Below, piece by piece: positions 8,402 to 18,155 of a DNA stretch of 64,000 nt. This DNA comes from Alloyangia mangrovi. GTDB taxonomy: Bacteria > Pseudomonadota > Alphaproteobacteria > Rhodobacterales > Rhodobacteraceae. Made by a program: the position numbers and the translations under genes. Under the pieces are notes generated by a model, which saw nothing but the letters and a program-made list of their open reading frames with translations, ran no database searches and was not told the DNA's origin. Numbering within the stretch: the stretch's first letter is position 1; each line of letters begins with the position of its first letter. Location: the NCBI RefSeq assembly GCF_002300555.2, contig NZ_NTHN02000022.1:17081-81080 (forward strand). Reading direction: 5' to 3'.

Positions 8402-9085
8402 TCAGTAGCCGCGCACCGCGCGGAAGGGCGCGGGATCCCAGCTGCAGGCAAAGCCGTCGCCATCCGGGTCGAGCCCGTTGCGGTCCTTCTCGGGACCGCC
8501 GCCCGAAAGGAAGGCTTCCTGCGCGCGGTCGCTGGTCTCGTATTTGGCGCAGTTGCGCTGGCCTTTCTCGGTCGAGGCAAAGGCCGAGCGGCTGTAGAGC
8601 GGCGTGCCGACCGGGTTGTTGGTCTGCAGCGCGTAAGCGACGATGTTCGGCGCGTTGGAATCCGGTCGCGCCGGCAGGTCGGTCGGGGTGACCACCTCGT
8701 ATTGCGCCCGGTTCTGCGCGATCAGCGTCTTGTCGTCCTCGATCGTGCGCTCGGAAGAGACCGCGTCGAAGCTGTTCTCTTCCGACAGGCCCGCGGAATC
8801 GGTCACCGACTGCGGTGCCGGGGTGTTCGCCGCCGTGGGCAGCGGTGCGCCCGCGGGCGCGTCGAGCACCGAGGTCGCTGCCGCGACCGCCGGATCGTCG
8901 CTCCGACCCGCCGGGGGAAGCTCCGAGGAGGTCACAGCCGGGCTGCTCTCGAGAATGGCGTCGCGCTGCGCGCGCTCGGCCTGATAGCTGTCGTAGTTGT
9001 TGAAGCCCGCCCCGCTGTCGGGGATCGGCGTGGTGCAGGCGGCGAGGGCCAGCAAGGCCGCGCCACCGAGGAGAATGCGTGTCAT
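8402..9085 (-). CDS. Lipoprotein with C-terminal excalibur-like calcium-binding motif
   Basis: 227 residues. The signal MTRILLGGAALLALAAC ends in a lipobox (LAAC), so the mature protein is lipid-anchored at about Cys17. A long low-complexity middle (Ala/Pro/Ser/Thr/Asp-rich, ~20-165) is probably disordered. The C-terminus (~175-227) has RNCAKYETSDRAQEAFLSGGGP and NGLDPDGDGFACSWDP, the DxDxDG loop with flanking Cys residues typical of excalibur domains. It is upstream of and probably co-transcribed with the amidase, so a role at the cell wall is inferred. The start at 9085 puts the signal peptide at the N-terminus. Confidence 0.8.
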   Translation of the reverse strand: MTRILLGGAALLALAACTTPIPDSGAGFNNYDSYQAERAQRDAILESSPAVTSSELPPAGRSDDPAVAAATSVLDAPAGAPLPTAANTPAPQSVTDSAGLSEENSFDAVSSERTIEDDKTLIAQNRAQYEVVTPTDLPARPDSNAPNIVAYALQTNNPVGTPLYSRSAFASTEKGQRNCAKYETSDRAQEAFLSGGGPEKDRNGLDPDGDGFACSWDPAPFRAVRGY

Positions 9086-9131
9086 AACCGCTGCCCTAGT
9101 CCTTTTTTTGGCGCCTTTTTTTAAAGGGCCT

Positions 9132-10615
<1,484 letters not shown>

Positions 10616-10619
<4 letters not shown>

Positions 10620-10903
10620 TCCACCACCTTCGGCACGGCAAAGAAGCCTTCTCGGGCATCGGGGGCGTTTGCGAGGATCTTGTCCTGCATGCTGCCATCG
10701 GTCACGCCGTCGGCGCGACGCTTGAGCCGCATCGGGGTCACCGAGACCATCGGCTCGACGCCCTCCACGTCCACCTCGTTCAGCTGCTCGATGAAATCGA
10801 GGATATTGCTGAATTCCTGTGCCAGCGCCGGGAGCGCCTCGTCTTCCACGCGAATGCGCGCCAGCTTGGCGACACGTGCCGCCGTCTGAATGTCGATCGA
10901 CAT
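10616..10903 (-). CDS. gatC: Asp-tRNA(Asn)/Glu-tRNA(Gln) amidotransferase subunit C
   Basis: A 95-residue belt subunit that wraps GatA and GatB. It shows the family pattern: [21 protein letters not shown] at the start, an amphipathic [22 protein letters not shown] helix, and the C-terminal [22 protein letters not shown]. The start at 10903 has GGGGGA about 6 nt upstream and gives the typical length; an upstream in-frame extension is unrelated. It is the first gene of the gatC-gatA unit. Confidence 0.95.
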
Positions 10904-11112
10904 GGGTTCCCCCTGTCCGTCAATGTCCGTCAAAGTCCCGTTGCCTTTACCCCCCCCGAGCATCGCCCCGCAAGGCGCAGAGAGGGGCTGCAATGGCTGG
11001 TCGCCCGAAATCAGGACGAAACCGCCGGGCGAACGCTGCCTGCTCGACAGGCCTCCTCGCTCGCGCTAGGTCAGACCCAGTTCCATTTCCCAGCAACAAG
11101 ACCTTCCGAGCC

Positions 11113-11694
11113 GTGCCCCAGTTCCTCTCCCGTCTCTCTCTGCTGCCGCTGCTGCTGGCTGCCTCGCTTCTCTCGGCCTGCGCGGGCGTGCGCAATCCGC
11201 AAGTGCCCGCCCCGCCGCCCTCGGAATACGCCGCGCTGGCGCAGTCCATTCAGGCCCTCGGCCCGGGTGTCGATCCCGAAGAAGCGCGGCGCATGGCGCG
11301 CATCTCCCTCGACTATCCGCGCGAGCTTGCGGTGGCCTGGAACGTCACCGACCCGGCCTACATCCACAACATCAAAGTCAACAACGGCACCCGCCCGCGC
11401 GGCCTGTGCTACCAGTGGGCCGATGACCTGCAGGCGCGGCTCGAGCAGGAGAAGTTCCGCACCATCGACCTGCATCGCGGCATCGCCAATGCGATGAAGA
11501 CCTTCCGCATCGAGCACAGCTCGGTCATCGTCAGCCAGAAGGGCGGGACCATGAGGGAGGGCATCGTGCTCGACCCTTGGCGCTACGGCGGCGAGCTCTA
11601 CTGGGGACCGGTGGTGGATGACCACAAGTACCCCTGGGTCGAGCGGCAGGAGGTCTTTGCCACCAAGCGCGCGCTGCGCCTGCAAGAGGGCTGA
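11113..11694 (+). CDS. Lipoprotein of unknown function with a possible Cys-His-Asp catalytic domain
   Basis: About 193 residues from a GTG at 11113, chosen because the protein then starts with a good lipoprotein signal (FLSRLSLLPLLLAASLLSAC, lipobox LSAC). An ATG at 10993 is in frame but would place the signal far inside, and no strong ribosome site is seen for either. The mature part has RPRGLCYQWADDLQ, FRIEHSSVIVSQK and EGIVLDPWRYGGELYW. The ordered Cys, His and Asp resemble a transglutaminase/papain-like fold, but that is inference. It ends 3 nt before the convergent pccR stop. Confidence 0.7.
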   Translation: MPQFLSRLSLLPLLLAASLLSACAGVRNPQVPAPPPSEYAALAQSIQALGPGVDPEEARRMARISLDYPRELAVAWNVTDPAYIHNIKVNNGTRPRGLCYQWADDLQARLEQEKFRTIDLHRGIANAMKTFRIEHSSVIVSQKGGTMREGIVLDPWRYGGELYWGPVVDDHKYPWVERQEVFATKRALRLQEG

Positions 11695-11697
11695 GGC

Positions 11698-13101
11698 CTA
11701 CTCCAAGGAATAGGGCAGGATGTCCCGTCGCTCGGGGTGGATGGAGATCCGCTTCTCGAGCGGCGGGACCGAGCGCTGGTGGCAATCGGTGCGCTCGCAG
11801 ATCCGGCAGGAGATGCCGATCGGCTCGAAGGCACTGTCCCTCCCCAGGTCCATCCCGTCGGCATAGACCAGCGCGCCGGCGTGCTTGACCTCGCAGCCAA
11901 GCGCGATCGCAAAGCGCCGCACCGGCGCGCCGAAGCGGCCCGCGGGCTTGGTCACGTCGCGCGCAAGCAGCACATAGCGCACCCCGTCGGGGGTCTCGGC
12001 CAGCTGGCGCAGGAACTGGTTCGGCGTCTCGAAGGCCTGGTGCACATTCCACAGCGGGCAGGCGCCACCGAACCGCGCGAATTGCAGCCGGGTCGAGGAG
12101 TGGCGCTTGGTGATCGTCCCGGCCTGATCGACCCTGGCGAAGAAGAAGGGAATGCCCTTGGCCCCGGGCCTTTGCAGCGTCGAGAGCCGGTGCGCCACCT
12201 GCTCGACCGAGGCGCCGAAGCGTGCCGCCAGCAGTTCCAGATCGTGCCGGGTCTCCTGCGCGGCCCCGAGCAGCCGCATGTAGGGCATCATCACTGCCCC
12301 GGCGAAGTAGTTGGCCAGCCCGAGCTTGGCGATGGCGCGGGCGGTGTCGGACTGGAAGCGGGCCAGATCCAGCGTTGCCTCGAGCAGCTTCTCCTGCCGC
12401 AGCAGCGCCACCTGGATCAGCATCTGGAAGGTCAGCGTCTCGGGCTGCGCCAGCGAGGACATGGTCAGCACCTGCCGCTCGGCGTCATAGCTGCGCAGCG
12501 GCGCGGATTGCGAGAATTCCACGGTGATGTCGCGCTCGCGCAGGTGCGCGAGGACCGCGCCGCGCAGGTCCGCGCCGCCCTCTCCCAGCCCGTGGGCGTA
12601 GTGCTCGGCGGCGCGGTCCACCGCATCGATGTAATTGTCGCAGTAGTGGAAGAAGTCGCGCACCTCTTCCCAGGGCGAGGGCTGCATCTGCGTGCCCTCG
12701 CGCCCCAGGGCCTCGTCGAGCGAGGCCAGCCGCTCGTGGGTCTGCCGGTAGGCGCGGTGCAGCTCGAGAAAGGCGCGGGCAAGGGCAGGGGCATTCGAGG
12801 CGGTGAGCCGCAGGTCCGCAAGTGGCGGCGCGTGCTCGCCGAACACCGGATCGGCCAGCGCCTCGCGCATGTCCGAGATCAGCCGCTCGGAATCGCCCTG
12901 GCCCAGCTCGGTGACGTCGAAGCCGAACTCCTGCGCCAGCGCCAGAACCACGGTGGTCGAGACCGGGCGGTTGTTGTTCTCCATCTGGTTCAGATAGGGC
13001 AGCGACACGCCGAGTTTCCCGGCGAAATCCTTCTGCGTCAGCCCCAGCCGCCCGCGCAGGTCGCGCAGCTTCGCGCCTGCGTAGAGTTTGCGTGTCGCCA
13101 T
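11698..13101 (-). CDS. pccR: Short-chain fatty acyl-CoA regulator (ScfR family), PccR-like
   Basis: 467 residues. An XRE helix-turn-helix lies at ~10-65 (LRDLRGRLGLTQKDFAGKLGVSLPYLNQMENN). A central IrrE/ImmA-like region follows, and a C-terminal DUF2083-type domain (~290-460) with Cys residues in GGACPLWNVHQAF, CEVKHAG and SCRICERTDCHQR. This architecture defines the ScfR family, whose Rhodobacter sphaeroides member PccR senses propionyl-CoA status and controls pccB. Its place beside pccB, pccA and mcm supports the same role. TTTGCAAA-type sites lie just before its own start (13103-13140) and before pccB. It probably can be co-transcribed with the upstream MFS gene, 40 nt away. Confidence 0.88.
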   Translation of the reverse strand: MATRKLYAGAKLRDLRGRLGLTQKDFAGKLGVSLPYLNQMENNNRPVSTTVVLALAQEFGFDVTELGQGDSERLISDMREALADPVFGEHAPPLADLRLTASNAPALARAFLELHRAYRQTHERLASLDEALGREGTQMQPSPWEEVRDFFHYCDNYIDAVDRAAEHYAHGLGEGGADLRGAVLAHLRERDITVEFSQSAPLRSYDAERQVLTMSSLAQPETLTFQMLIQVALLRQEKLLEATLDLARFQSDTARAIAKLGLANYFAGAVMMPYMRLLGAAQETRHDLELLAARFGASVEQVAHRLSTLQRPGAKGIPFFFARVDQAGTITKRHSSTRLQFARFGGACPLWNVHQAFETPNQFLRQLAETPDGVRYVLLARDVTKPAGRFGAPVRRFAIALGCEVKHAGALVYADGMDLGRDSAFEPIGISCRICERTDCHQRSVPPLEKRISIHPERRDILPYSLE

Positions 13102-13102
13102 G

Positions 13103-13140
13103 TTTGCACCTTTGCCCCCGCCTGGGGGTAATTTTGCAAA
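13103..13140. promoter_or_regulatory. Putative PccR operator in front of pccR
   Basis: The palindrome TTTGCAAA (13133-13140) and two degenerate copies TTTGCACC (13103-13110) and TTTGCCCC (13111-13118) fill the short gap before the pccR start. From memory, the published PccR motif is TTTGCAAA-N4-TTTGCAAA, so autoregulation is likely. A C5/G5 hairpin (13115-13128) lies between the copies. Confidence 0.6.
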
Positions 13141-13141
13141 C

Positions 13142-14371
13142 TCACTCGGCGGCGTCCAGCCCTCCGAGGCGCCGCTCGCGCCGGATCACCAGCAGGATCG
13201 AGATCACCGCGCCGACGGCGGTGGCCAGCATGAGCCAGAGCAGCGGCCAGGCGCCGGTTCCGGGCCTGAGCAGCGCGCCGGCCAGCGCCGAGAGCGCCGC
13301 GCCACCGCCGATCATGATGGCCCCGCCAAGCCCCGAGGCGGTGCCTGCGAGATGCGGACGCACCGACAGGGTGCCGGCCGTGGCATTGGGGATGGTCATG
13401 CCGTTGCCAAGGCCGACGAAGCACATGAAGCCGAAGAAGATCAGCGCCGAGCCGCCGGTGAGGGCAAAGGTGATCAGCGCCGCCGAGAGCCCGCAGGTGA
13501 GGATCAGCGAGCCCCAGAGGATCATGCGGTTGAGCCCGACCCGCGCCGAGAACTTCCCCGAGATCCAGTTGCCGAGGAAGTAGCCGACCGCCGGCGCACC
13601 GAAGTGCACGCCGAGCGAGGCGGGGCTCAGGCCGAAGACCTCGGAGCCGACGAAGGGTGCGCCGCCGAGGTAGGAGAAGAAGGCGCCCGAGGAGAGCGCG
13701 CAGGCCATGGCGTAGCCCCAGAAGCGCGGGCTTTTCAGCAACTCGGGGTACTCGCGGAACTGCGCGGCCAGCGACAGGCTGCTGGCGGTCGAGGTCTCGC
13801 CCAGGTCGCGCCAGCTCAGCCAGAGGACCGCGCCGCCGAGCGCGAAGAGCATCCAGAAGATCGCCTTCCAGCCCAGCACTTCGCCGAGCGCGCCGCCGAT
13901 CACCGGGCCCACCATCGGTACCACCGCGACGCCCATGGTGACATAGGCGATCATCGAGGCGGCCTCGTCCTGGCCGACCATGTCGCGCACCACGGCGCGG
14001 CTCAGCACCATGGCGGTGACGATCACCGCCTGGCACATGCGGAACAGCAGGAATACCCAGACATCGGTGGCGAAGATGCAGCCCAGAGTGGCCAGCATGA
14101 ACAGCGCGACACCCCAGAGAATCACCGGCCTGCGGCCCAGCTTGTCCGAGATCGGCCCGATGAGGATCTGCAGCGCGGCGTTGACCCCGAGGTAGATCGC
14201 CACCGAAAGCTGCATCAGCCTGTATTCGGTGTCGAAATACGCCGTCATCTGCGGCAGCGATGGCAGAAATACGTTCATCGCCAGCGCCGAGAGCCCGGCA
14301 AGCAGGACAAGCGTGACAAGATGCGGTGGGGTCGAGGGGTCGAGAAAGCGCCCGCGCGATGATCTATTCAT
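13142..14371 (-). CDS. Bcr/CflA-type multidrug efflux MFS transporter
   Basis: About 409 residues with 12 predicted membrane helices, typical of the DHA1 (Bcr/CflA) drug-proton antiporters. The first helix is LVLLAGLSALAMNVFLPSLPQM, followed by the loop motif GPISDKLGRRPVILWG (motif A) and later RAVVRDMVG and PMVGPVIGGALGEVLGWKAIFW (motif C region). The start at 14371 (MNRSSRGRFLDPSTPP) is preferred over an in-frame ATG at 14416 because GGAAA precedes it and the N-terminus has the normal length. It is divergent from pccB and shares the TTTGC-rich intergenic region. Substrate unknown; nothing beyond position ties it to propionate. Confidence 0.88.
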   Translation of the reverse strand: MNRSSRGRFLDPSTPPHLVTLVLLAGLSALAMNVFLPSLPQMTAYFDTEYRLMQLSVAIYLGVNAALQILIGPISDKLGRRPVILWGVALFMLATLGCIFATDVWVFLLFRMCQAVIVTAMVLSRAVVRDMVGQDEAASMIAYVTMGVAVVPMVGPVIGGALGEVLGWKAIFWMLFALGGAVLWLSWRDLGETSTASSLSLAAQFREYPELLKSPRFWGYAMACALSSGAFFSYLGGAPFVGSEVFGLSPASLGVHFGAPAVGYFLGNWISGKFSARVGLNRMILWGSLILTCGLSAALITFALTGGSALIFFGFMCFVGLGNGMTIPNATAGTLSVRPHLAGTASGLGGAIMIGGGAALSALAGALLRPGTGAWPLLWLMLATAVGAVISILLVIRRERRLGGLDAAE

Positions 14372-14432
14372 GGTGTTTCCGTATGTCGGGACGTCCTCAA
14401 AGTCCACGCGTATCACCTGCGTGAAACGATAT

Positions 14433-14487
14433 TTGCGGATTTGCTATTTGCTAATGAAGGTATTTTCAGAGTTTGCAAATTTGCCGA
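14433..14487. promoter_or_regulatory. PccR-type operator cluster upstream of pccB
   Basis: The intergenic region before pccB is AT-rich and carries repeated TTTGC units: TTTGCGGATTTGCTATTTGC (from ~14432), and the perfect palindrome TTTGCAAA at 14472-14479 followed directly by TTTGCCGA. A weak promoter candidate lies just downstream (TTGAGC at 14495-14500, 16-nt gap, TATGGT at 14517-14522), so the sites sit where an activator would bind. PccR activation of pccB is known in R. sphaeroides; here it is inferred. Confidence 0.6.
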
Positions 14488-14546
14488 ATTTGACTTGAGC
14501 GGAAGGGCCTCCACTGTATGGTCCGGGCAAACGGAGAGGACTGGCC

Positions 14547-16079
14547 ATGAAAGACATTCTTCACGAACTGGAGGCGCGCCGCGCCGATGCACGCCTCGGC
14601 GGCGGGCAGAAGCGCATCGACGCGCAGCATGCCAAGGGCAAGCTGACCGCGCGCGAACGCATCGAGCTGCTGCTCGACGAGGGCAGTTTCGAAGAATACG
14701 ACATGTTCGTCTCGCACCGCTGCACCGATTTCGGGATGGAGAACAACCGTCCCAGCGGCGACGGGGTGATCACCGGCTGGGGCACCATCAACGGCCGCAT
14801 GGTCTATGTCTTCAGCCAGGATTTCACCGTCCTCGGCGGTTCGGTCTCGGCCACCCACGCGATGAAGATCTGCAAGATCATGGACATGGCCATGCAGAAC
14901 GGCGCGCCGGTGATCGGTCTCAACGACTCCGGCGGCGCGCGCATCCAGGAGGGGGTCGACAGCCTCGCCGGATATGCCGAGATCTTCCAGCGCAACATCA
15001 TGGCCTCGGGGGTGATCCCGCAGATTTCCGTCATCATGGGGCCCTGCGCCGGCGGCGCGGTCTATTCCCCGGCGATGACCGACTTCATCTTCATGGTGAA
15101 GGACACCTCCTACATGTTCGTCACCGGCCCCGACGTGGTGAAGACGGTGACCAACGAGGTCGTCACCGCCGAAGAACTGGGCGGCGCGACCACCCACACC
15201 CGCAAGTCCTCGGTCGCCGATGGTGCCTTCGAGAATGACGTCGAGGCGCTGGCCGAAGTGCGCCGCCTCGTCGATTTCCTGCCGCTCAACAACCGCGAGA
15301 AGCCGCCGGTGCGGCCGTTCTTCGACACGGTGGAGCGGGTCGAAAGCTCGCTCGACACGATCATCCCGGAAAATGCGAACCAGCCCTACGACATGAAGGA
15401 GCTGATCACCAAGGTCGCGGACGAGGGCGATTTCTACGAGATCCAGGAAGAGCACGCCAAGAACATCATCACCGGCTTCATCCGGCTCGAGGGGCAGACC
15501 GTCGGCGTTGTGGCCAACCAGCCGATGGTGCTCGCGGGGTGCCTCGACATTGACAGTTCGAAGAAAGCGGCCCGCTTCGTGCGCTTCTGCGACTGCTTCG
15601 AGATCCCGATCCTGACCTTCGTCGACGTGCCGGGCTTCCTGCCGGGCACCTCGCAAGAATACGGCGGCGTCATCAAGCACGGCGCCAAGCTGCTCTTCGC
15701 CTTCGGCGAGGCGACGGTGCCGAAAGTGACCGTGATCACCCGCAAGGCCTATGGCGGCGCCTATGACGTGATGAGCTCCAAGCACCTGCGCGGCGACGTG
15801 AACTACGCCTGGCCCACCGCCGAGATCGCGGTGATGGGCGCAAAGGGCGCGACCGAGATCATCCACCGTGCCGACCTCGGCGACGCCGAGAAGATCGCCA
15901 AGCACACCGCGAACTACGAGGACCGGTTTGCCAATCCCTTCGTCGCGGCCGAACGCGGCTTCATCGACGAGGTGATCCAGCCCCGCTCGACCCGCCGCCG
16001 GGTCAGCCGTGCCTTCGCGATGCTGAGGAACAAGAGCCTTAGCAACCCGTGGAAGAAGCACGACAACATCCCGCTCTGA
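14547..16079 (+). CDS. pccB: Propionyl-CoA carboxylase beta subunit (carboxyltransferase)
   Basis: PccB transfers CO2 from carboxybiotin on PccA to propionyl-CoA, giving (S)-methylmalonyl-CoA. It has 510 residues, the family length. Both crotonase-like carboxyltransferase halves are present: [25 protein letters not shown] and the N-domain CoA site ([33 protein letters not shown]), then the C-domain ([29 protein letters not shown] and [20 protein letters not shown]). The ATG at 14547 follows GGAGAGGA. It is the first gene of a run reaching methylmalonyl-CoA mutase and is likely under PccR control. Confidence 0.97.
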   Translation: MKDILHELEARRADARLGGGQKRIDAQHAKGKLTARERIELLLDEGSFEEYDMFVSHRCTDFGMENNRPSGDGVITGWGTINGRMVYVFSQDFTVLGGSVSATHAMKICKIMDMAMQNGAPVIGLNDSGGARIQEGVDSLAGYAEIFQRNIMASGVIPQISVIMGPCAGGAVYSPAMTDFIFMVKDTSYMFVTGPDVVKTVTNEVVTAEELGGATTHTRKSSVADGAFENDVEALAEVRRLVDFLPLNNREKPPVRPFFDTVERVESSLDTIIPENANQPYDMKELITKVADEGDFYEIQEEHAKNIITGFIRLEGQTVGVVANQPMVLAGCLDIDSSKKAARFVRFCDCFEIPILTFVDVPGFLPGTSQEYGGVIKHGAKLLFAFGEATVPKVTVITRKAYGGAYDVMSSKHLRGDVNYAWPTAEIAVMGAKGATEIIHRADLGDAEKIAKHTANYEDRFANPFVAAERGFIDEVIQPRSTRRRVSRAFAMLRNKSLSNPWKKHDNIPL

Positions 16080-16092
16080 GCCGGAGGCGCCG

Positions 16093-16431
16093 ATGCAGGT
16101 GAAGGGATGGCACATGGTACGCGAGGGTGGAGCGGTGACGCTCGCCCGGCGCAGCCCGGCACGTTTCGATCTGAAGGTCGAGACGCTGCTGCCGCCGGTG
16201 GGCCGTCCCGAACGGCTGGCGCATCAGGTGCGGCAGGACATGTGGCGGGCGCTGCGCGACCTGCGCGGCTTCGCGCCCGTGGTCCGGGTGCAGCCCTGCG
16301 CCGGCGGGGTGACCGTTGAGGCTGGCGGAGAGGTGGCCGGCGCGCTGCCGCGCAAAGCGGTCGAGACGCGCATCGCCGAAGTTCTGGAAGACCGCGCCAA
16401 CCGCGCGCGCTGGGTGACCTGGGCGGCCTGA
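16093..16431 (+). CDS. Conserved hypothetical protein downstream of pccB
   Basis: 112 residues, starting 13 nt after pccB with an ideal CCGGAGG ribosome site, so clearly expressed with it. No signal peptide or membrane segment. The sequence is basic and rich in Arg/Val/Ala, with PPVGRPERLAHQVRQDMWRALRDLRGFAPVVRV near the middle and AVETRIAEVLEDRANRARWVTWA at the end. I do not recognise a family. The position inside the propionyl-CoA block suggests a linked but unknown role. Confidence 0.75.
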   Translation: MQVKGWHMVREGGAVTLARRSPARFDLKVETLLPPVGRPERLAHQVRQDMWRALRDLRGFAPVVRVQPCAGGVTVEAGGEVAGALPRKAVETRIAEVLEDRANRARWVTWAA

Positions 16432-16464
16432 GCCGCCCCGCGAGATGAGGAACGGGAGGTCCTT

Positions 16465-16881
16465 GTGAAGCTCCGTTGGACGAGGGTGAGGAGAAACGGG
16501 ATTCTGGCTCTGGCGTTTGCCATGACGCCGGGCCTGGCCACGGCGCAAGAGGAGAGCGTCGTGGCAGTGCCCTCGGGCATGCCCGTCACCTTCTACGACG
16601 CGCTCTGGGATGACTCGGCGGCGGTCGAGCGCTTCCGTTTCCTGGCGCCGGAGATCGGCGGCTTCGCGCCCCGTGGTTTCGACGAGGTCTCCGCCGACAT
16701 GCAGCATTTGTGCGACAGCTTTGCCCTGTCACGGCTCGGAGAGGTGGAGGTGATTCCATCCCTGATCGTGATTTCGCTCATGGCCGAACCGGTTGCCTAT
16801 GGGGAAAGCAGACCCGAGATCCGTCAATACTTCGAGGCCTATAGCCCCCGAAACGGGGCCTGCGTCTGGGAGGCGTTCTGA
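16465..16881 (+). CDS. DUF6497-like exported protein
   Basis: 138 residues from a GTG at 16465 with GGGAGGT 6-12 nt upstream. An N-terminal signal peptide (RRNGILALAFAMTPGLATAQ) with a likely cleavage after ATA predicts a periplasmic protein of about 112 residues. The mature part has VPSGMPVTFYDALWDDSAAVERFRFLAPEI and two Cys (HLCDSF and GACVWE) that may form a disulfide. It resembles the DUF6497 family seen next to pcc genes in roseobacters; that assignment is from memory. It lies 33 nt after the preceding gene in the same transcript. Confidence 0.75.
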   Translation: MKLRWTRVRRNGILALAFAMTPGLATAQEESVVAVPSGMPVTFYDALWDDSAAVERFRFLAPEIGGFAPRGFDEVSADMQHLCDSFALSRLGEVEVIPSLIVISLMAEPVAYGESRPEIRQYFEAYSPRNGACVWEAF

Positions 16882-16963
16882 TGTTGTTCTCGGCGTGCGC
16901 GGAAATCCGCTCAGATTTTTCCTGTTTTGGGGCCCTTCATCGGAAAAAAATGCCGGCGAAGCG

Positions 16964-16988
16964 AGTTACGTATTTCTTTTTCGTAACT
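16964..16988. promoter_or_regulatory. AT-rich dyad upstream of a small lipoprotein gene
   Basis: AGTTACG (16964-16970) and CGTAACT (16982-16988) are exact 7-bp arms around an 11-nt AT-rich spacer, in a 214-bp gap of notably lower GC than its surroundings. The shape suits a dimeric regulator, and a TATGTT -10-like hexamer follows at about 16993. No known consensus recognised. Confidence 0.35.
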
Positions 16989-17095
16989 TGCGCTATGTTG
17001 GGGGGTGATTGCACCTTCGCAGTCGAAACACCCGAACGAGGGCAGACCGGGCCGCAAGGTTCCGTAGGGCCCAAAGAATCTGACAGGAGAATAAG

Positions 17096-17239
17096 ATGTC
17101 CAAGAGCATCCATCTGCTTGCAATGCTTGGCTTCGTCGCAACCCTTTCCGCTTGCGGCGGCCAGCAGGAAGAAGAATACGTGGTTGTGGAGCCGGAGCCC
17201 GTTACCGCGGAGCCCGTTTACACCGGCAAGTACAAGTAA
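17096..17239 (+). CDS. Small lipoprotein (47 aa)
   Basis: ATG at 17096 behind a strong AGGAGA ribosome site. The N-terminus MSKSIHLLAMLGFVATLSAC is a lipoprotein signal with lipobox LSAC at Cys20. The mature peptide is only 27 residues, very acidic (QQEEEYVVVEPEPVTAEPV) and ends in YTGKYK. It looks like the small entericidin-like lipoproteins common in Rhodobacterales, but I know no function. It has its own AT-rich upstream region (16882-17095) and may be transcribed separately from pccB. Confidence 0.75.
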   Translation: MSKSIHLLAMLGFVATLSACGGQQEEEYVVVEPEPVTAEPVYTGKYK

Positions 17240-17341
17240 CTTGTCGCCGGGGCGGGCCTTCGGGTCCGTCCCGCACTCCCGGCCCGGCAGGGCCGCATCT
17301 CACCGCCCGCTTCCACGGGCCCTTATAGAGGGGGGCCCGGT

Positions 17342-17704
17342 ATGCTGAAGCACCGTGGCTTTCCGAGCCGACTTCCCGGCACGGACTTTCAATTCACCAT
17401 CCGTCGCGCGAACCCCAAGGGGATCACCGCCATCATCCGGCGGGAGCGCTTCCGCGACCGCAAGGCGGCGGACAAGCGCGCCGACCTGGCCTTCATGGCC
17501 TCGCTCTGGGCGCATTTCGGCGACGAGCCTTTCGAACGCGGCAATCTCGACGCGGGGCGCCTGTCCTGGCTCTTCGGGCGCGAGGTGTTGCCCTACGACG
17601 AGCCCTTCGATCCCGCGAGCTACGAGGCGATGCTGGTGATCAACGAGGCCGCTGCCCGCGCGTCCTTCCCCGAGGCATTCGACGAGAACGACGAATGGGC
17701 GTAA
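17342..17704 (+). CDS. Hypothetical protein (120 aa) in the pcc block
   Basis: 120 residues with GAGGGGG 6-11 nt before the ATG. No signal peptide. The sequence has FQFTIRRANPKGITAIIRRERFRDRKAADKRADLAFMASLW and an acidic end (AFDENDEWA). It appears to be a small soluble cytoplasmic protein. I do not recognise a family; coding is supported by the ribosome site and third-position G/C bias. Confidence 0.6.
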   Translation: MLKHRGFPSRLPGTDFQFTIRRANPKGITAIIRRERFRDRKAADKRADLAFMASLWAHFGDEPFERGNLDAGRLSWLFGREVLPYDEPFDPASYEAMLVINEAAARASFPEAFDENDEWA

Positions 17705-18155
17705 ACTCGCCCCTCCTTTCGTGCCATGCGCGAAAAGAGGCCGGTCCGGCCTATCCGTTCGGATATGGCTTTGACCGGCCTGGCGAGACGTGCACTATCA
17801 ACATGTTGCGGGCAATGACGCAGCCTTCGGTTGCGCTCATTGCTCACCGTTACCCTTCCCCTCGCGGGCGCTGCGGCACATCCCCTGACCGCACGCCCGC
17901 TTCTTTTTTCTCCCCGCCCGAAAGACTTGACCAGCCGGTTGCCCAAACCGGCATCCTTGCCGCACCCAAGGCGGCGAATGGCCGAATTCCGTCGCGTCAG
18001 AAGGGCGGGGAATGCGCGGGGTTGCGCCCGCAGGAGGCCTGCGATCGGCGGAGCGGCGCGCATGCCGCGACAAAACGAAATGATGTATGGAACCTTCACC
18101 AAATCCGTGGCGTTGAAGAGCAAGTTCAACTTACACAAATCGGGGAGTGTCCCTC
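17705..18155. other. 451-bp intergenic stretch with several dyads, no convincing gene
   Basis: No convincing gene in any frame. It holds two adjacent palindromes, AGGCCGG-T-CCGGCCT (17738-17752) and TATCCG-TT-CGGATA (17752-17765), a long near-perfect stem (17812-17843, arms GCAATGACGCAGCC / GGTTGCGCTCATTGC), and GCCGGTT-GCCCA-AACCGGC (17934-17952). The last 100 bases are AT-richer and probably carry the promoter of the 68-residue lipoprotein gene at 18156. Confidence 0.5.

Noticed and set aside
17620..18138. 172-residue minus-strand frame in the pcc intergenic region
   Set aside because: No ribosome site, no family features, Arg-rich; overlaps the 120-aa gene on the other strand.
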